Below, piece by piece: positions 1-6,714 of a stretch of 10,914 nt of DNA. Under the pieces are notes generated by a model. That model made no database searches and had not been told where the DNA came from. It saw only the letters and a list, made by a program, of their open reading frames with translations. The translations under genes and the position numbers were made by a program. The DNA is from Aquificota bacterium (GTDB lineage Bacteria > Aquificota > Aquificia > Aquificales > QOAS01): contig JALSNH010000140.1 in assembly GCA_026987085.1 (NCBI GenBank), positions 1-10,914 on the forward strand, read 5' to 3'. The stretch's first letter is position 1; the number at the start of each line of letters is the position of its first letter.

Positions 1-915
1 GGCGACAAGATTTACATGTCCGCCTTCGGTGGAATCGATGTAGAGGAAAACTGGGATAAAGTTAAAGAGGTTGAAATTCCCGTTTTGGCTTCCGAAGAGG
101 AGATAGACAAACTTATCGAGGAAAATATTCCCGAGGAAATTAAAGATAAAAAAACTTACGGGGAGTTTGTAAAACGCCTCTATAGATACTTTAGGGACCT
201 CCACTTTGCATATTTGGAAATCAACCCCCTTGTGATTAAAGGCAACAAAATCTATCCGCTCGATATGGTTGCACGCCTTGACGACACGGCCCAATTTGTT
301 GCCGGTAGAAAATGGGGCGAAATTACCTTCCCCGCAGGATTTGGTAGGGAGCTCACCCCCGAAGAGAAATATATCAAGGAAATGGACGAAAAGTCCGGTG
401 CTTCGTTAAAGCTCACTATACTCAATCCCAAAGGTAGGGTTTGGCTCCTAATTGCCGGTGGTGGTGCGTCGGTTGTTTACGCCGATACGGTTGCCGACCT
501 TGGATTTGTTAAGGAGCTCGCTAACTACGGTGAGTATTCCGGAAACCCCTCCAGGACCGAAACCAGAGAGTACGTTAAAACCCTCTTTGACCTTATGACC
601 AGAGAGAAACACGAGAGCGGTAAGCCCAAAATCCTCATTATCGGTGGTGCTATCGCAAACTTTACCGACGTAGCTAAAACCTTCGAAGGTATTATCGACG
701 CTATGAAAGAGTACGCCGACAAACTCAAAGAGGTCGGTGTAAAAATCTATGTCCGCCGTGGTGGACCTAACTACGAAATCGGTCTCCAAAAGATTAAAAA
801 GGCGGCCGAAGAGCTCGGTCTACCTATAGAGGTTTACGGTCCCGAAACCCACATGACCGAAATAGTTAAAAAGGCTTTGGTTGACGACGAGCAGGCGGAG
901 GCTGTAAAAGCTTAA
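1..915 (+). CDS. aclB: ATP-citrate lyase subunit AclB (SCS-beta-like), 3' part
   Basis: Smaller subunit of the two-subunit ATP-citrate lyase, which cleaves citrate with CoA and ATP to acetyl-CoA and oxaloacetate in the reductive TCA cycle (cytoplasmic). The frame is open at base 1, so the ATG at 16 is internal; 304 codons remain, and roughly 90 N-terminal residues are missing compared with the ~398-residue Chlorobium protein (recalled). Visible signatures are the ATP-grasp metal-site stretch LEINPLVI (Glu codon 217-219), the glycine-rich GGGASVVYADT (454-489), GEYSGNPSR, IGGAIANFT (Asn codon 658-660), VRRGGPNYEIGL (751 onward) and ETHMTEIV near the C-terminus. The last four align well with the citrate-binding half of human ACLY. 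aclA follows after 60 bases on the same strand, the usual order. Family and role are very secure; only the start is unseen. Confidence 0.97.
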   Translation, partial: GDKIYMSAFGGIDVEENWDKVKEVEIPVLASEEEIDKLIEENIPEEIKDKKTYGEFVKRLYRYFRDLHFAYLEINPLVIKGNKIYPLDMVARLDDTAQFVAGRKWGEITFPAGFGRELTPEEKYIKEMDEKSGASLKLTILNPKGRVWLLIAGGGASVVYADTVADLGFVKELANYGEYSGNPSRTETREYVKTLFDLMTREKHESGKPKILIIGGAIANFTDVAKTFEGIIDAMKEYADKLKEVGVKIYVRRGGPNYEIGLQKIKKAAEELGLPIEVYGPETHMTEIVKKALVDDEQAEAVKA

Positions 916-963
916 TTTCCCCTTTTTATATACTTTTGTTGGTTTGATTAAACAAAAACTTTT

Positions 964-969
964 GGAGGT
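964..969 (+). promoter_or_regulatory. Strong Shine-Dalgarno for aclA
   Basis: GGAGGT lies six bases before the aclA ATG and fixes that start. It is one of only two full Shine-Dalgarno sites seen among the nine complete genes. It suggests aclA initiates translation independently, despite sharing a transcript with aclB. Confidence 0.85.
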
Positions 970-975
970 TTTAAT

Positions 976-2835
976 ATGGCAAAACCCGACTACCTTTTGT
1001 TTGACAGGGATACCAAAGCCATCTTTTGGAACCTTAACACCAATGCCATTCAAAGGATGCTCGATTACGATTATCTTGTTGGTAGGAGCCCCTCTATAGT
1101 TGCAATAGTTGCTCCCACTCAAAGTAGGAAATTTGAAAAATTCTTCTATGGAACCAACGAAATTTTAATTCCCATATATAGGAGCACCAAAGAGGCTGCC
1201 GAAGCCCATCCCGAAGCGGACGTTTTGGTTAACTTCGCATCCTTCAGGACCGCCTACCCGGTTACTATGGAAGCTCTCGATATTCCCACCATTAGAACCA
1301 TTGCAATTACCGCCGAGGGTATTCCCGAAAGGTTCGCCCGCGAAATGAGGGAAAAGGCGAAAGCCCTCGGCAAATGGATTATCGGACCCGCCACCGTCGG
1401 TGGTATCGCCGCGGGAGCCTTTAGAATTGGTAATGCCGGTGGAACTTTGCAAAACATAGTTAATGCAAAACTCCACAGACCCGGTTCTGTCGGTTTGGTA
1501 ACCCGTTCCGGAGGTCTATTTAACGAGCTCTCCAACATAATCGCAAGGAATGCCAACGGAATCGTGGAAGGTATCGCCATCGGTGGTGATAGGTTCCCAG
1601 GTAGCGACTTTCTAGACCACCTACTTAGGTTTGAAAAAAACCCCCAAATCAAATTTATGGTAATGCTCGGTGAGGTTGGCGGAGAGCTCGAATATAGGGT
1701 GGCCGAAGCAATTGCAAGCGGAAAGATTACCAAACCGGTTATTGCTTGGTGTATCGGAACTATAGCTAAGCATTTTGGTGGAGAGGTTCAGTTTGGACAC
1801 GCCGGTGCTAAAGCCGGTGCCGATAGGGAAACCGCCGATGCTAAAAATAGAGCTTTGGCGGAAGCGGGAGCGTTGGTTCCCAAGTCTTTCAACGATTTGC
1901 CCGAGCTAATTAGAGGTGTTTACGAAGAGCTAAAAGCTAAAGGTGAAATCCCCGAAATTCAAGAGCCCGAAGTTCCGCCCATTCCCGAAGATTACAATAA
2001 ACTCCGCGCCCAAGGAAAGGTTAGAAGACCTACCCACTTTATTTGTACCATCTCGGACGATAGGGGCGAAGAGGCTACCTACTGCGGCATTCCTATATCG
2101 GAAGTGGTTGAAAAGGGCTACTCTATAGCCGACGTTATTGGCCTCCTATGGTTCAAACGTAAGTTCCCCAAATGGGCTTCCGGATTTATCGATATGGTTC
2201 TTAAAATCGTTGCCGACCACGGTCCTGCCGTTAGCGGAGCCCACAATGCAAGAGTTACCGCCAGAGCCGGCAAAGATTTAATGTCCTCCTTGGCTACCGC
2301 AATACTAACTATAGGTCCCAGATTCGGTGGAGCTATCGACGGTGCGGCTAAATACTTTAAAATGGCCAAAGATAAGGGTATGGACCCTTACGAGTTTGTC
2401 GACTATATGAAAAAGGTAGAGAAAAAGAATATTCCCGGTATCGGACACAGAATTAAATCGATTAAAAACCCCGATAAGAGGGTTGAACTTCTCAAAAACT
2501 ATGCAAAACAGCACTTCCCCAGCACCGAATACCTCGACTACGCTTTAGAGGTTGAAAAGGTTACCACTTCTAAGAAGGAAAACCTCATTCTCAACGTTGA
2601 CGGAACTATCGGGGTTCTACTTGTAGATATGTTTAAAGCCTTGGGCTACAGCGATAAGGAAATTGATGAGCTTATCGAAGCCGGTGCATTTAACGCTTTC
2701 TTCGTGTTGGGTAGGTCTATTGGATTTATCGGACACTACCTCGATGAAAAACGTCTCGGATTGCCTCTATACAGACATCCTTGGGACGATATTCTCTATA
2801 TTGTTGAGAAACCGGAAGGTCTTGAAGAGGAGTAA
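976..2835 (+). CDS. aclA: ATP-citrate lyase subunit AclA (SCS-alpha/citrate synthase-like)
   Basis: Large, catalytic subunit of ATP-citrate lyase, 619 residues and complete (Chlorobium AclA is about 608, recalled). The N-terminal ~330 residues resemble succinyl-CoA synthetase alpha: a CoA-binding Rossmann part with VTRSGGLFNELSN, then the phosphohistidine loop FGHAGAKAGADRETADAKN with the likely phosphorylated His at 275 (human ACLY His760 motif). The C-terminal ~250 residues are a citrate synthase-like lyase domain. Its three catalytic motifs are all present: SGAHN (His423), GIGHRIKSIKNPDKR (His491) and LNVDGTIG (Asp542). Start chosen from the GGAGGT six bases upstream. It forms an operon with aclB and together they assemble the full lyase. 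Codon use looks more C-ending than in the following minus-strand genes, consistent with high expression. Nothing is truncated or missing. Confidence 0.98.
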   Translation: MAKPDYLLFDRDTKAIFWNLNTNAIQRMLDYDYLVGRSPSIVAIVAPTQSRKFEKFFYGTNEILIPIYRSTKEAAEAHPEADVLVNFASFRTAYPVTMEALDIPTIRTIAITAEGIPERFAREMREKAKALGKWIIGPATVGGIAAGAFRIGNAGGTLQNIVNAKLHRPGSVGLVTRSGGLFNELSNIIARNANGIVEGIAIGGDRFPGSDFLDHLLRFEKNPQIKFMVMLGEVGGELEYRVAEAIASGKITKPVIAWCIGTIAKHFGGEVQFGHAGAKAGADRETADAKNRALAEAGALVPKSFNDLPELIRGVYEELKAKGEIPEIQEPEVPPIPEDYNKLRAQGKVRRPTHFICTISDDRGEEATYCGIPISEVVEKGYSIADVIGLLWFKRKFPKWASGFIDMVLKIVADHGPAVSGAHNARVTARAGKDLMSSLATAILTIGPRFGGAIDGAAKYFKMAKDKGMDPYEFVDYMKKVEKKNIPGIGHRIKSIKNPDKRVELLKNYAKQHFPSTEYLDYALEVEKVTTSKKENLILNVDGTIGVLLVDMFKALGYSDKEIDELIEAGAFNAFFVLGRSIGFIGHYLDEKRLGLPLYRHPWDDILYIVEKPEGLEEE

Positions 2836-2862
2836 TATACCTTTTTTGGTTCTTTTTTTTTT
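2810..2862 (+). terminator. Possible intrinsic terminator at the end of aclBA
   Basis: The end of aclA can fold into an imperfect hairpin. AACC-GG-AAGGT (2810-2820) pairs with ACCTT-TTTT-GGTT (2839-2851) as 5 plus 4 base pairs around an internal loop. The 18-base loop contains the stop codon. A run of ten T (2853-2862) follows almost directly. The T-run and its position between converging genes support termination. The stem is weak for a thermophile, so confidence is moderate. Confidence 0.4.
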
Positions 2863-2909
2863 CAAACCTAATTTAGGAATTAACAAATAAAAGAAATCCA
2901 AAAAGGGAA

Positions 2910-4418
2910 TTATTTAAAAGCCCCTAGAACCCAACCGTGAGAGGTATCCAAAATCTTGTAAGGTCTTTTAGGCATTTTTCCTTCGCGGGTTATAAAAAAG
3001 GTTCCTTCCTTTCGAAGGACTATTCCTTTTGAGTAGATATCTAAATAGGCGCAAAGTTCCATATCGATATGCTCGGGAAGGTAGGTAATAACCGGTTCCT
3101 TTTGAGGGGAACGGTTTATAAATTTGGAAAATTCCAAAGCTATTTGTCTTTCGGGATGGCTTTTGTCCTTTAAAGGCGCTATGTAGTTTATATAACCGAC
3201 CTTTAAAATAGCCAAAAGTAGTATCAAAGCTCCAAAATTGTTGAATCTTTTCCAATAGAAAACCGAAAATAGGAGCAAAATTAGAGAAATTCCCAAGAAT
3301 GGGTAGATTCCGTAAAAGTTAAAAAACTCAAAGTGGTCAAAGAATAGAAAAGCCGATAGGAGGAATGAAATTAAAGAAGTTCCCAAAATGGTGTAGGTGA
3401 TTAGATTCCTATTGAAGAGAGAATTCAATTTTGACAATAAAAGTGCAAAAACTATAGCTAAAAAGGGAAAAATGAGCATTATATAACGTCCTCTGGCACC
3501 GGGAGAAATCCAATAGGGTAGATAGTTGAAACCTATTAGCGCAAGTAAAAGAAGAATTTCCCGCGAAGCGGGGATTTTATTTTTAAAAAGGGCAAATGGA
3601 GCAATTATTGAATATGGTAAAGTTTGTTTCAGGTTAAGCAAGGGATACAAAAGCAGATGTTTAAAAAATCCTCCCTTTTCCGCTATTGGTGTTCTATTGA
3701 AACTTTCGTGCCAAAGTGTTTGTAAATAGGGTAGTGGGTGCTTGAGGTTGATATACCAAACCGTTAAGGGTGCAAAAAGGCCAAATAAACCTCCCAAAAG
3801 GTTGGTTGAAAAAATCCTTTTAAACCTTCCAAAGTAAAAGAGAAGGATTAAAAAGCTTATAGGGATATGGTAAAAGGCCGGTAGTCCCTTAGTTAGGAAA
3901 GATAAGGCGGTAAAAATTCCTGCAAAAGTAAAAGCCCAAAAATCCTTTCCCTTTTTAAGGAGCTTGTAAAGAACAAAAATTCCCAAGGTGTTTAGAAACA
4001 TTAAAAATGCGTCTATTTCAGCCAGGAATCCGTAAAAAAAGAGAAGGTCTCCCAAAGTCAAAAAGATAAGAACCGCCAAAAGGGCATTTTTATTATCGTC
4101 CCTGAAAAGGAGCTCTTTTGAAAAAAGAAACACCAAAAGGGCGGTTAAAAAGGAAGAAATTACGCTTATAGTTCTGGCAACTTCCTGACTCCAACCGAAA
4201 ATGGAACTCGATAAAGCTATAAGCCACATAAAGAGGGGCGGTTTGTTATAGTAAGGCTCACCGAGATGGGTAAGGTTAAAAAAATCGTGAAAGTAGACCA
4301 TCTCGTAGGCGGTTAAAATTCGGTTGGGTTCTTCTCCTCTAAAAGGAAGGTAATGAATTCCGTAAAAATAAATAGGCACTAGTAAAAAGAGAAGAAATAT
4401 AAGCTTTTTAGAATTCAT
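2910..4418 (-). CDS. ArnT/PMT-family membrane glycosyltransferase (GT39/GT83-like)
   Basis: Polytopic inner-membrane protein of 502 residues, a usual length for bacterial ArnT/PMT-like enzymes that move a sugar from a polyprenyl-phosphate donor to an acceptor on the outer face. An N-terminal membrane segment (about 5-24) is followed by an acidic first loop, FRGEEPNR (Glu29/Glu30), where the family's catalytic acid sits. Then come the hallmark PYYNKPPLFMWL (55-66), FLAEIDAFL (131-139), FTALSFLTKGLP (169-180) and WISPGARGRYIMLIFP (303-318). Many further hydrophobic helices follow up to about residue 410, ending in an ~85-residue soluble tail. The substrate cannot be told: no lipid A or lipid-carrier genes are nearby. 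It lies 23 bases downstream of the 142-residue gene on the same strand, so it is probably co-transcribed. Its start has no recognisable Shine-Dalgarno. Codons are more A/T-rich than in aclBA. Confidence 0.88.
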   Translation of the reverse strand: MNSKKLIFLLFLLVPIYFYGIHYLPFRGEEPNRILTAYEMVYFHDFFNLTHLGEPYYNKPPLFMWLIALSSSIFGWSQEVARTISVISSFLTALLVFLFSKELLFRDDNKNALLAVLIFLTLGDLLFFYGFLAEIDAFLMFLNTLGIFVLYKLLKKGKDFWAFTFAGIFTALSFLTKGLPAFYHIPISFLILLFYFGRFKRIFSTNLLGGLFGLFAPLTVWYINLKHPLPYLQTLWHESFNRTPIAEKGGFFKHLLLYPLLNLKQTLPYSIIAPFALFKNKIPASREILLLLALIGFNYLPYWISPGARGRYIMLIFPFLAIVFALLLSKLNSLFNRNLITYTILGTSLISFLLSAFLFFDHFEFFNFYGIYPFLGISLILLLFSVFYWKRFNNFGALILLLAILKVGYINYIAPLKDKSHPERQIALEFSKFINRSPQKEPVITYLPEHIDMELCAYLDIYSKGIVLRKEGTFFITREGKMPKRPYKILDTSHGWVLGAFK

Positions 4419-4441
4419 AAAACTGGTATTGTCGTAAATCT

Positions 4442-4870
4442 TTAACTTTTTCGAACCTCGTAAGTTTTAAAGTTATCTAAGTCAACAATAACCAATATAG
4501 GCACATCTTCAAAACATCTGGAATAGGCGAGAATAGGTTTATCCACCAAAGCTTCGTTTTCTATCGCTTGCTCTAATTCGTCGGGAGTATTTCCATGAAT
4601 TGGGTAGGAAACTTCTAAGTCGTAAACGTAAAAACCGACCTTATCGGTTCCTATTCTTTCCCTTATCAACCGGTATAGCATTTTTAAATGGGTGTAATAA
4701 TCCAATACATCTGTTGGTTTTTCTATATGCTCCAAAACTTCGTTGGAAAATCTAACAAAATCTTTAAGGTTTTTATCTTCTAAAAGTTTTTGGGCATTTT
4801 CGCAGGCCTTAAGAATGATAAGGATATTTTTATCATTACTGAAGGCTACTAAGGCTCCCGTGGAATCCAT
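4442..4870 (-). CDS. Hypothetical protein, 142 residues
   Basis: I do not recognise a family. The ORF is convincing because a full GGAGGT sits five bases before its ATG. The product is soluble and acidic, with no signal peptide or membrane segment. The first ~95 residues look mainly helical (stretches around 20-50 and 55-75 rich in Leu, Lys and Glu). The rest alternates beta-like segments such as VGFYVYDLEVSY and PILVIVDLDNF with a short helix (DELEQAIENEALV). It is the first gene of a probable two-gene unit with the glycosyltransferase and diverges from rlmB across an 84-base gap. A role linked to the transferase is possible from position only. No catalytic motif is evident. Confidence 0.75.
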   Translation of the reverse strand: MDSTGALVAFSNDKNILIILKACENAQKLLEDKNLKDFVRFSNEVLEHIEKPTDVLDYYTHLKMLYRLIRERIGTDKVGFYVYDLEVSYPIHGNTPDELEQAIENEALVDKPILAYSRCFEDVPILVIVDLDNFKTYEVRKS

Positions 4871-4954
4871 TTTTTACCTCCTTTTTGTTTTTCAAAAGTT
4901 TAAATCTATCCTTAAATAGTTAGCAAGTTTTTTCGAAAATACCTTCTATAGGTT
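4871..4954. promoter_or_regulatory. Divergent intergenic region with Shine-Dalgarno and likely promoters
   Basis: This 84-base A/T-rich gap separates the minus-strand hypothetical gene from rlmB and should hold promoters for both. On the minus strand the ACCTCC at 4876-4881 reads GGAGGT. On the plus strand TTTTCA (4889-4894) and TTAAAT (4912-4917), spaced 17 bases, each match the sigma-70 consensus at four of six positions and could serve rlmB. On the minus strand TTGCTA and TTAAAC, also 17 apart, are a weaker candidate. The gap is so A/T-rich that such matches may be chance; the divergent layout is the better evidence. Confidence 0.4.
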
Positions 4955-5695
4955 ATGGAAAAGAAAAAGTTCACCATTTGGGGAAGGAATCCCATTATAG
5001 AAGCCCTCCGTGCGGGTAGGAGTTTGGAGAAAATATTTGTAGCCCACGATAGCCATCCTCCTAAGGAGCTTTTGAGATTGGCGAAGCAAAAGGGGGTTAA
5101 GGTTCAAAGGGTTCCACGGAAAAAGGTAGAGGAGTTGGCGGGAACCAAAAAAACGCAGGGTGTGGTAGCTTTACTTTCTCCTGTTAGATATGTTGATGAA
5201 GAGCTCCTTTTTAAGGAAGTTATAGAAAAAAATTCCTTTTTTGTGGTTTTGGACCATATTACCGACCCTCAAAATGTGGGGAATATTATTAGAACTGCAG
5301 AACTCTTTGGCGCCGTAGGTATTCTCCTACCCAAGGATAGAAGCAGTCCCATTAATGAGACGGTTGTAAAAGCTTCTGCGGGAGCCATTTTTCATATCAA
5401 GCTTTCTAAAGTTCCTTCACTCCAAAGGGCTTTAAAAATCTTCAAGAAAATGGGAGGCTGGGTCGTAGCTGTGGAAACCGGCGGAAAAGATATTAGAGAT
5501 ATAGATTTCCCTTTTCCTTTGGCTGTGGTTGTCGGAGCCGAGGGAGAAGGTGTATCCAAAAGCGTTTTGGAAACTTCAGATATAGTTGCAACAATTCCTA
5601 CTGTGGGAAAGGTTCCCTCTTTAAATGTGGGTTCCGCCACCGCCATAGCCTTGTGGGAGATAAACCGAAACCGCTTACCGAAAATAGAAAGTTAA
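4955..5695 (+). CDS. rlmB: 23S rRNA (guanosine-2'-O-)-methyltransferase, TrmH/SpoU family
   Basis: SAM-dependent 2'-O-methyltransferase of the SPOUT class. RlmB modifies a conserved guanosine in the 23S rRNA central region (G2251 in E. coli). The 246 residues match the family length. The N-terminal substrate-binding domain (about 6-75, beginning WGRNPIIEAL, with GTKKTQGVVAL at 63-73) is characteristic of RlmB-type TrmH proteins. The knotted catalytic domain has motif 1 LDHITDPQNVGNIIRTAELFG (Asn107, Arg113), motif 2 VVVGAEGEGVS (191-201) and motif 3 IPTVGKVPSLNVGSATAIAL (214-233). One oddity is Gly226 in SLNVG, where the family usually has Ser. There is no clear Shine-Dalgarno. The stop overlaps the next gene's ATG by one base. 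The exact methylated base is inferred; a related rRNA or tRNA target is possible. Confidence 0.92.
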   Translation: MEKKKFTIWGRNPIIEALRAGRSLEKIFVAHDSHPPKELLRLAKQKGVKVQRVPRKKVEELAGTKKTQGVVALLSPVRYVDEELLFKEVIEKNSFFVVLDHITDPQNVGNIIRTAELFGAVGILLPKDRSSPINETVVKASAGAIFHIKLSKVPSLQRALKIFKKMGGWVVAVETGGKDIRDIDFPFPLAVVVGAEGEGVSKSVLETSDIVATIPTVGKVPSLNVGSATAIALWEINRNRLPKIES

Positions 5696-6216
5696 TGGTT
5701 AGGTTAATTTTTATTTCCCTCTTTTTGTTTTTTTTCTTCTCCTGCGCTCCAAAAAAGGAAAATTGCAGCGTTCCTTCTTACCTTAGGTCGGAAAATATTC
5801 CTCCTAACTTTAGTGGGAACCTATACATTTCAACCTTTTCGGTACCTTTTAAATATTTGGTTCTCCAAAACAGGATGATTTTTCCGCTTACCTACTTAGG
5901 TTTTATCTCCTATGAAGGAACAACTTTGAAGGTAGCCAAATACAAAATAGATTTTTTCCTGCCTTTGTGGAAAGTCTTAAAACACCGACTGGTGGACAAA
6001 AGTTGTTCTATAGAACCCTATAAGGGAGGATTTTTAATAACTTCCGAAACCGACAAAGGGGTAAAAATTTATTTAAGGACCGACAAAAGGTTCAAGCCTT
6101 TGGGGGCGGAAATTTGCTCTTTGGGTAGTTGCTACAGGGTTCACTACAAACATAGGGAGGTTCTAATAGAGAAGAAGTTCATAGATTTGGTTTTTGTTCT
6201 AAATCCTTCTCAATAA
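5695..6216 (+). CDS. Small predicted lipoprotein of unknown function
   Basis: The ATG at 5695 overlaps the rlmB TAA by one base (TAATG), which implies translational coupling. An in-frame ATG at 5653 would add 14 polar residues before the signal peptide, so I reject it. The 173-residue product begins with MVR, a hydrophobic stretch (4-15) and FFSCAP, a lipobox-like site with Cys17 as the probable lipidated residue. The phenylalanine-rich box is less regular than the L-A/S-G/A-C consensus. Ala at +2 would favour the outer membrane by the E. coli rule. The mature part looks beta-rich, with four more cysteines (24, 104, 141, 146) that could form disulfides. I recognise no family; a LolB/LolA-like fold is only a guess. 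Its last 38 bases overlap the GNAT gene on the other strand. Confidence 0.72.
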   Translation: MVRLIFISLFLFFFFSCAPKKENCSVPSYLRSENIPPNFSGNLYISTFSVPFKYLVLQNRMIFPLTYLGFISYEGTTLKVAKYKIDFFLPLWKVLKHRLVDKSCSIEPYKGGFLITSETDKGVKIYLRTDKRFKPLGAEICSLGSCYRVHYKHREVLIEKKFIDLVFVLNPSQ

Positions 6217-6655
6217 GGAACCATTTAATACCATCTTCAAGATATTCCTTTAAAACTTTAAAACCCATTTTTTGAAAAGCTTTTAGAGCTCCTTTGTGGG
6301 TATCCGCCCTTATAGGGCCTCCCGCCAAATTTTCCAAAGTTTCTATGAGTTTTTTTGCTACGCTCTTTTTACGGTATTCCGGTTTTACATATATGTCGTA
6401 AAGGTAGGTATGGTTCTTTTTACGGCGGGCGTATAGAAAACCTACGGGTTCGCCTTTTTCGTTTTTAGCTACAAGTAAATAAGAATTAGGCCAAGCTCTG
6501 TAATTTTTGTAGTAATCGACAGCTCTGTATCTATCCTGATAAATTTTTAGTCCTCTTTCCGCACTTCCGTAGATGGCTTCAAGCATTCCCTTAAGCATCG
6601 GGAAGAACTTTTCAAAATCTTCCATTTGGAGCCATCTTTTTACCTTTACCTTCAT
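6179..6655 (-). CDS. GNAT-family N-acetyltransferase
   Basis: Cytoplasmic acetyl-CoA-dependent acyltransferase of 158 residues, a normal size for a single GNAT domain. The central strand pair (YLLVAKNEKGEPVGFLYARR, 59-78) leads into motif A (YLYDIYVKPEYRKKSVAKKL, 84-103), the acetyl-CoA pyrophosphate loop and helix. Motif B follows (ALKAFQKMGFKVLKEY, 123-138). The loop reads RKKSVA where the consensus R/Q-x-x-G-x-G/A has Gly, so Ser98 replaces the first glycine, a mild departure. The substrate is not predictable. It is divergent from argB across 59 bases, which raises but does not prove a link to arginine synthesis. The start has no Shine-Dalgarno; Met11 is an alternative but would cut the first strand. 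Its 3' end overlaps the lipoprotein gene. Confidence 0.87.
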   Translation of the reverse strand: MKVKVKRWLQMEDFEKFFPMLKGMLEAIYGSAERGLKIYQDRYRAVDYYKNYRAWPNSYLLVAKNEKGEPVGFLYARRKKNHTYLYDIYVKPEYRKKSVAKKLIETLENLAGGPIRADTHKGALKAFQKMGFKVLKEYLEDGIKWFLIEKDLEQKPNL

Positions 6656-6714
6656 AGTTTTTTAAAACTTTTGACCATTTTGGGGTTTGTCCATTCAAGT
6701 TAAATACTCCTTCT
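6656..6714. promoter_or_regulatory. Divergent GNAT/argB intergenic region with palindrome
   Basis: This 59-base gap must carry the signals for both diverging genes. AGTTTT-TT-AAAACT (6656-6669) is a perfect six-base inverted repeat directly before the GNAT start and could be an operator. It does not resemble the ArgR box consensus I know. TTGACC (6671-6676) looks like a -35 for argB, but the only -10-like TAAATA (6701-6706) is too far for a standard spacer. No Shine-Dalgarno precedes either gene. Confidence 0.3.

Noticed and set aside
934..957. TTTTGTT...AACAAAA inverted repeat between aclB and aclA
   Set aside because: The A/T-only stem is weak at thermophile temperatures and has no T-run after it, so it is not a convincing attenuator.
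1254..1733. 159-residue minus-strand ORF opposite aclA
   Set aside because: It lies wholly antisense to a confident gene, has Pro/Ser-rich low-quality translation and no Shine-Dalgarno. It is a by-product of aclA codon bias.
2867..2877. CCTAATTTAGG palindrome downstream of aclA
   Set aside because: It is only five base pairs with a one-base centre and A/T-rich flanks. It cannot be separated from chance.
5653..5694. Upstream ATG for the lipoprotein gene
   Set aside because: It would put 14 polar residues before the signal peptide and overlap rlmB by 43 bases. The ATG at 5695 gives a normal lipoprotein signal.
6671..6706. TTGACC as -35 of an argB promoter
   Set aside because: The only -10-like sequence is about 24 bases away, outside a workable sigma-70 spacer.
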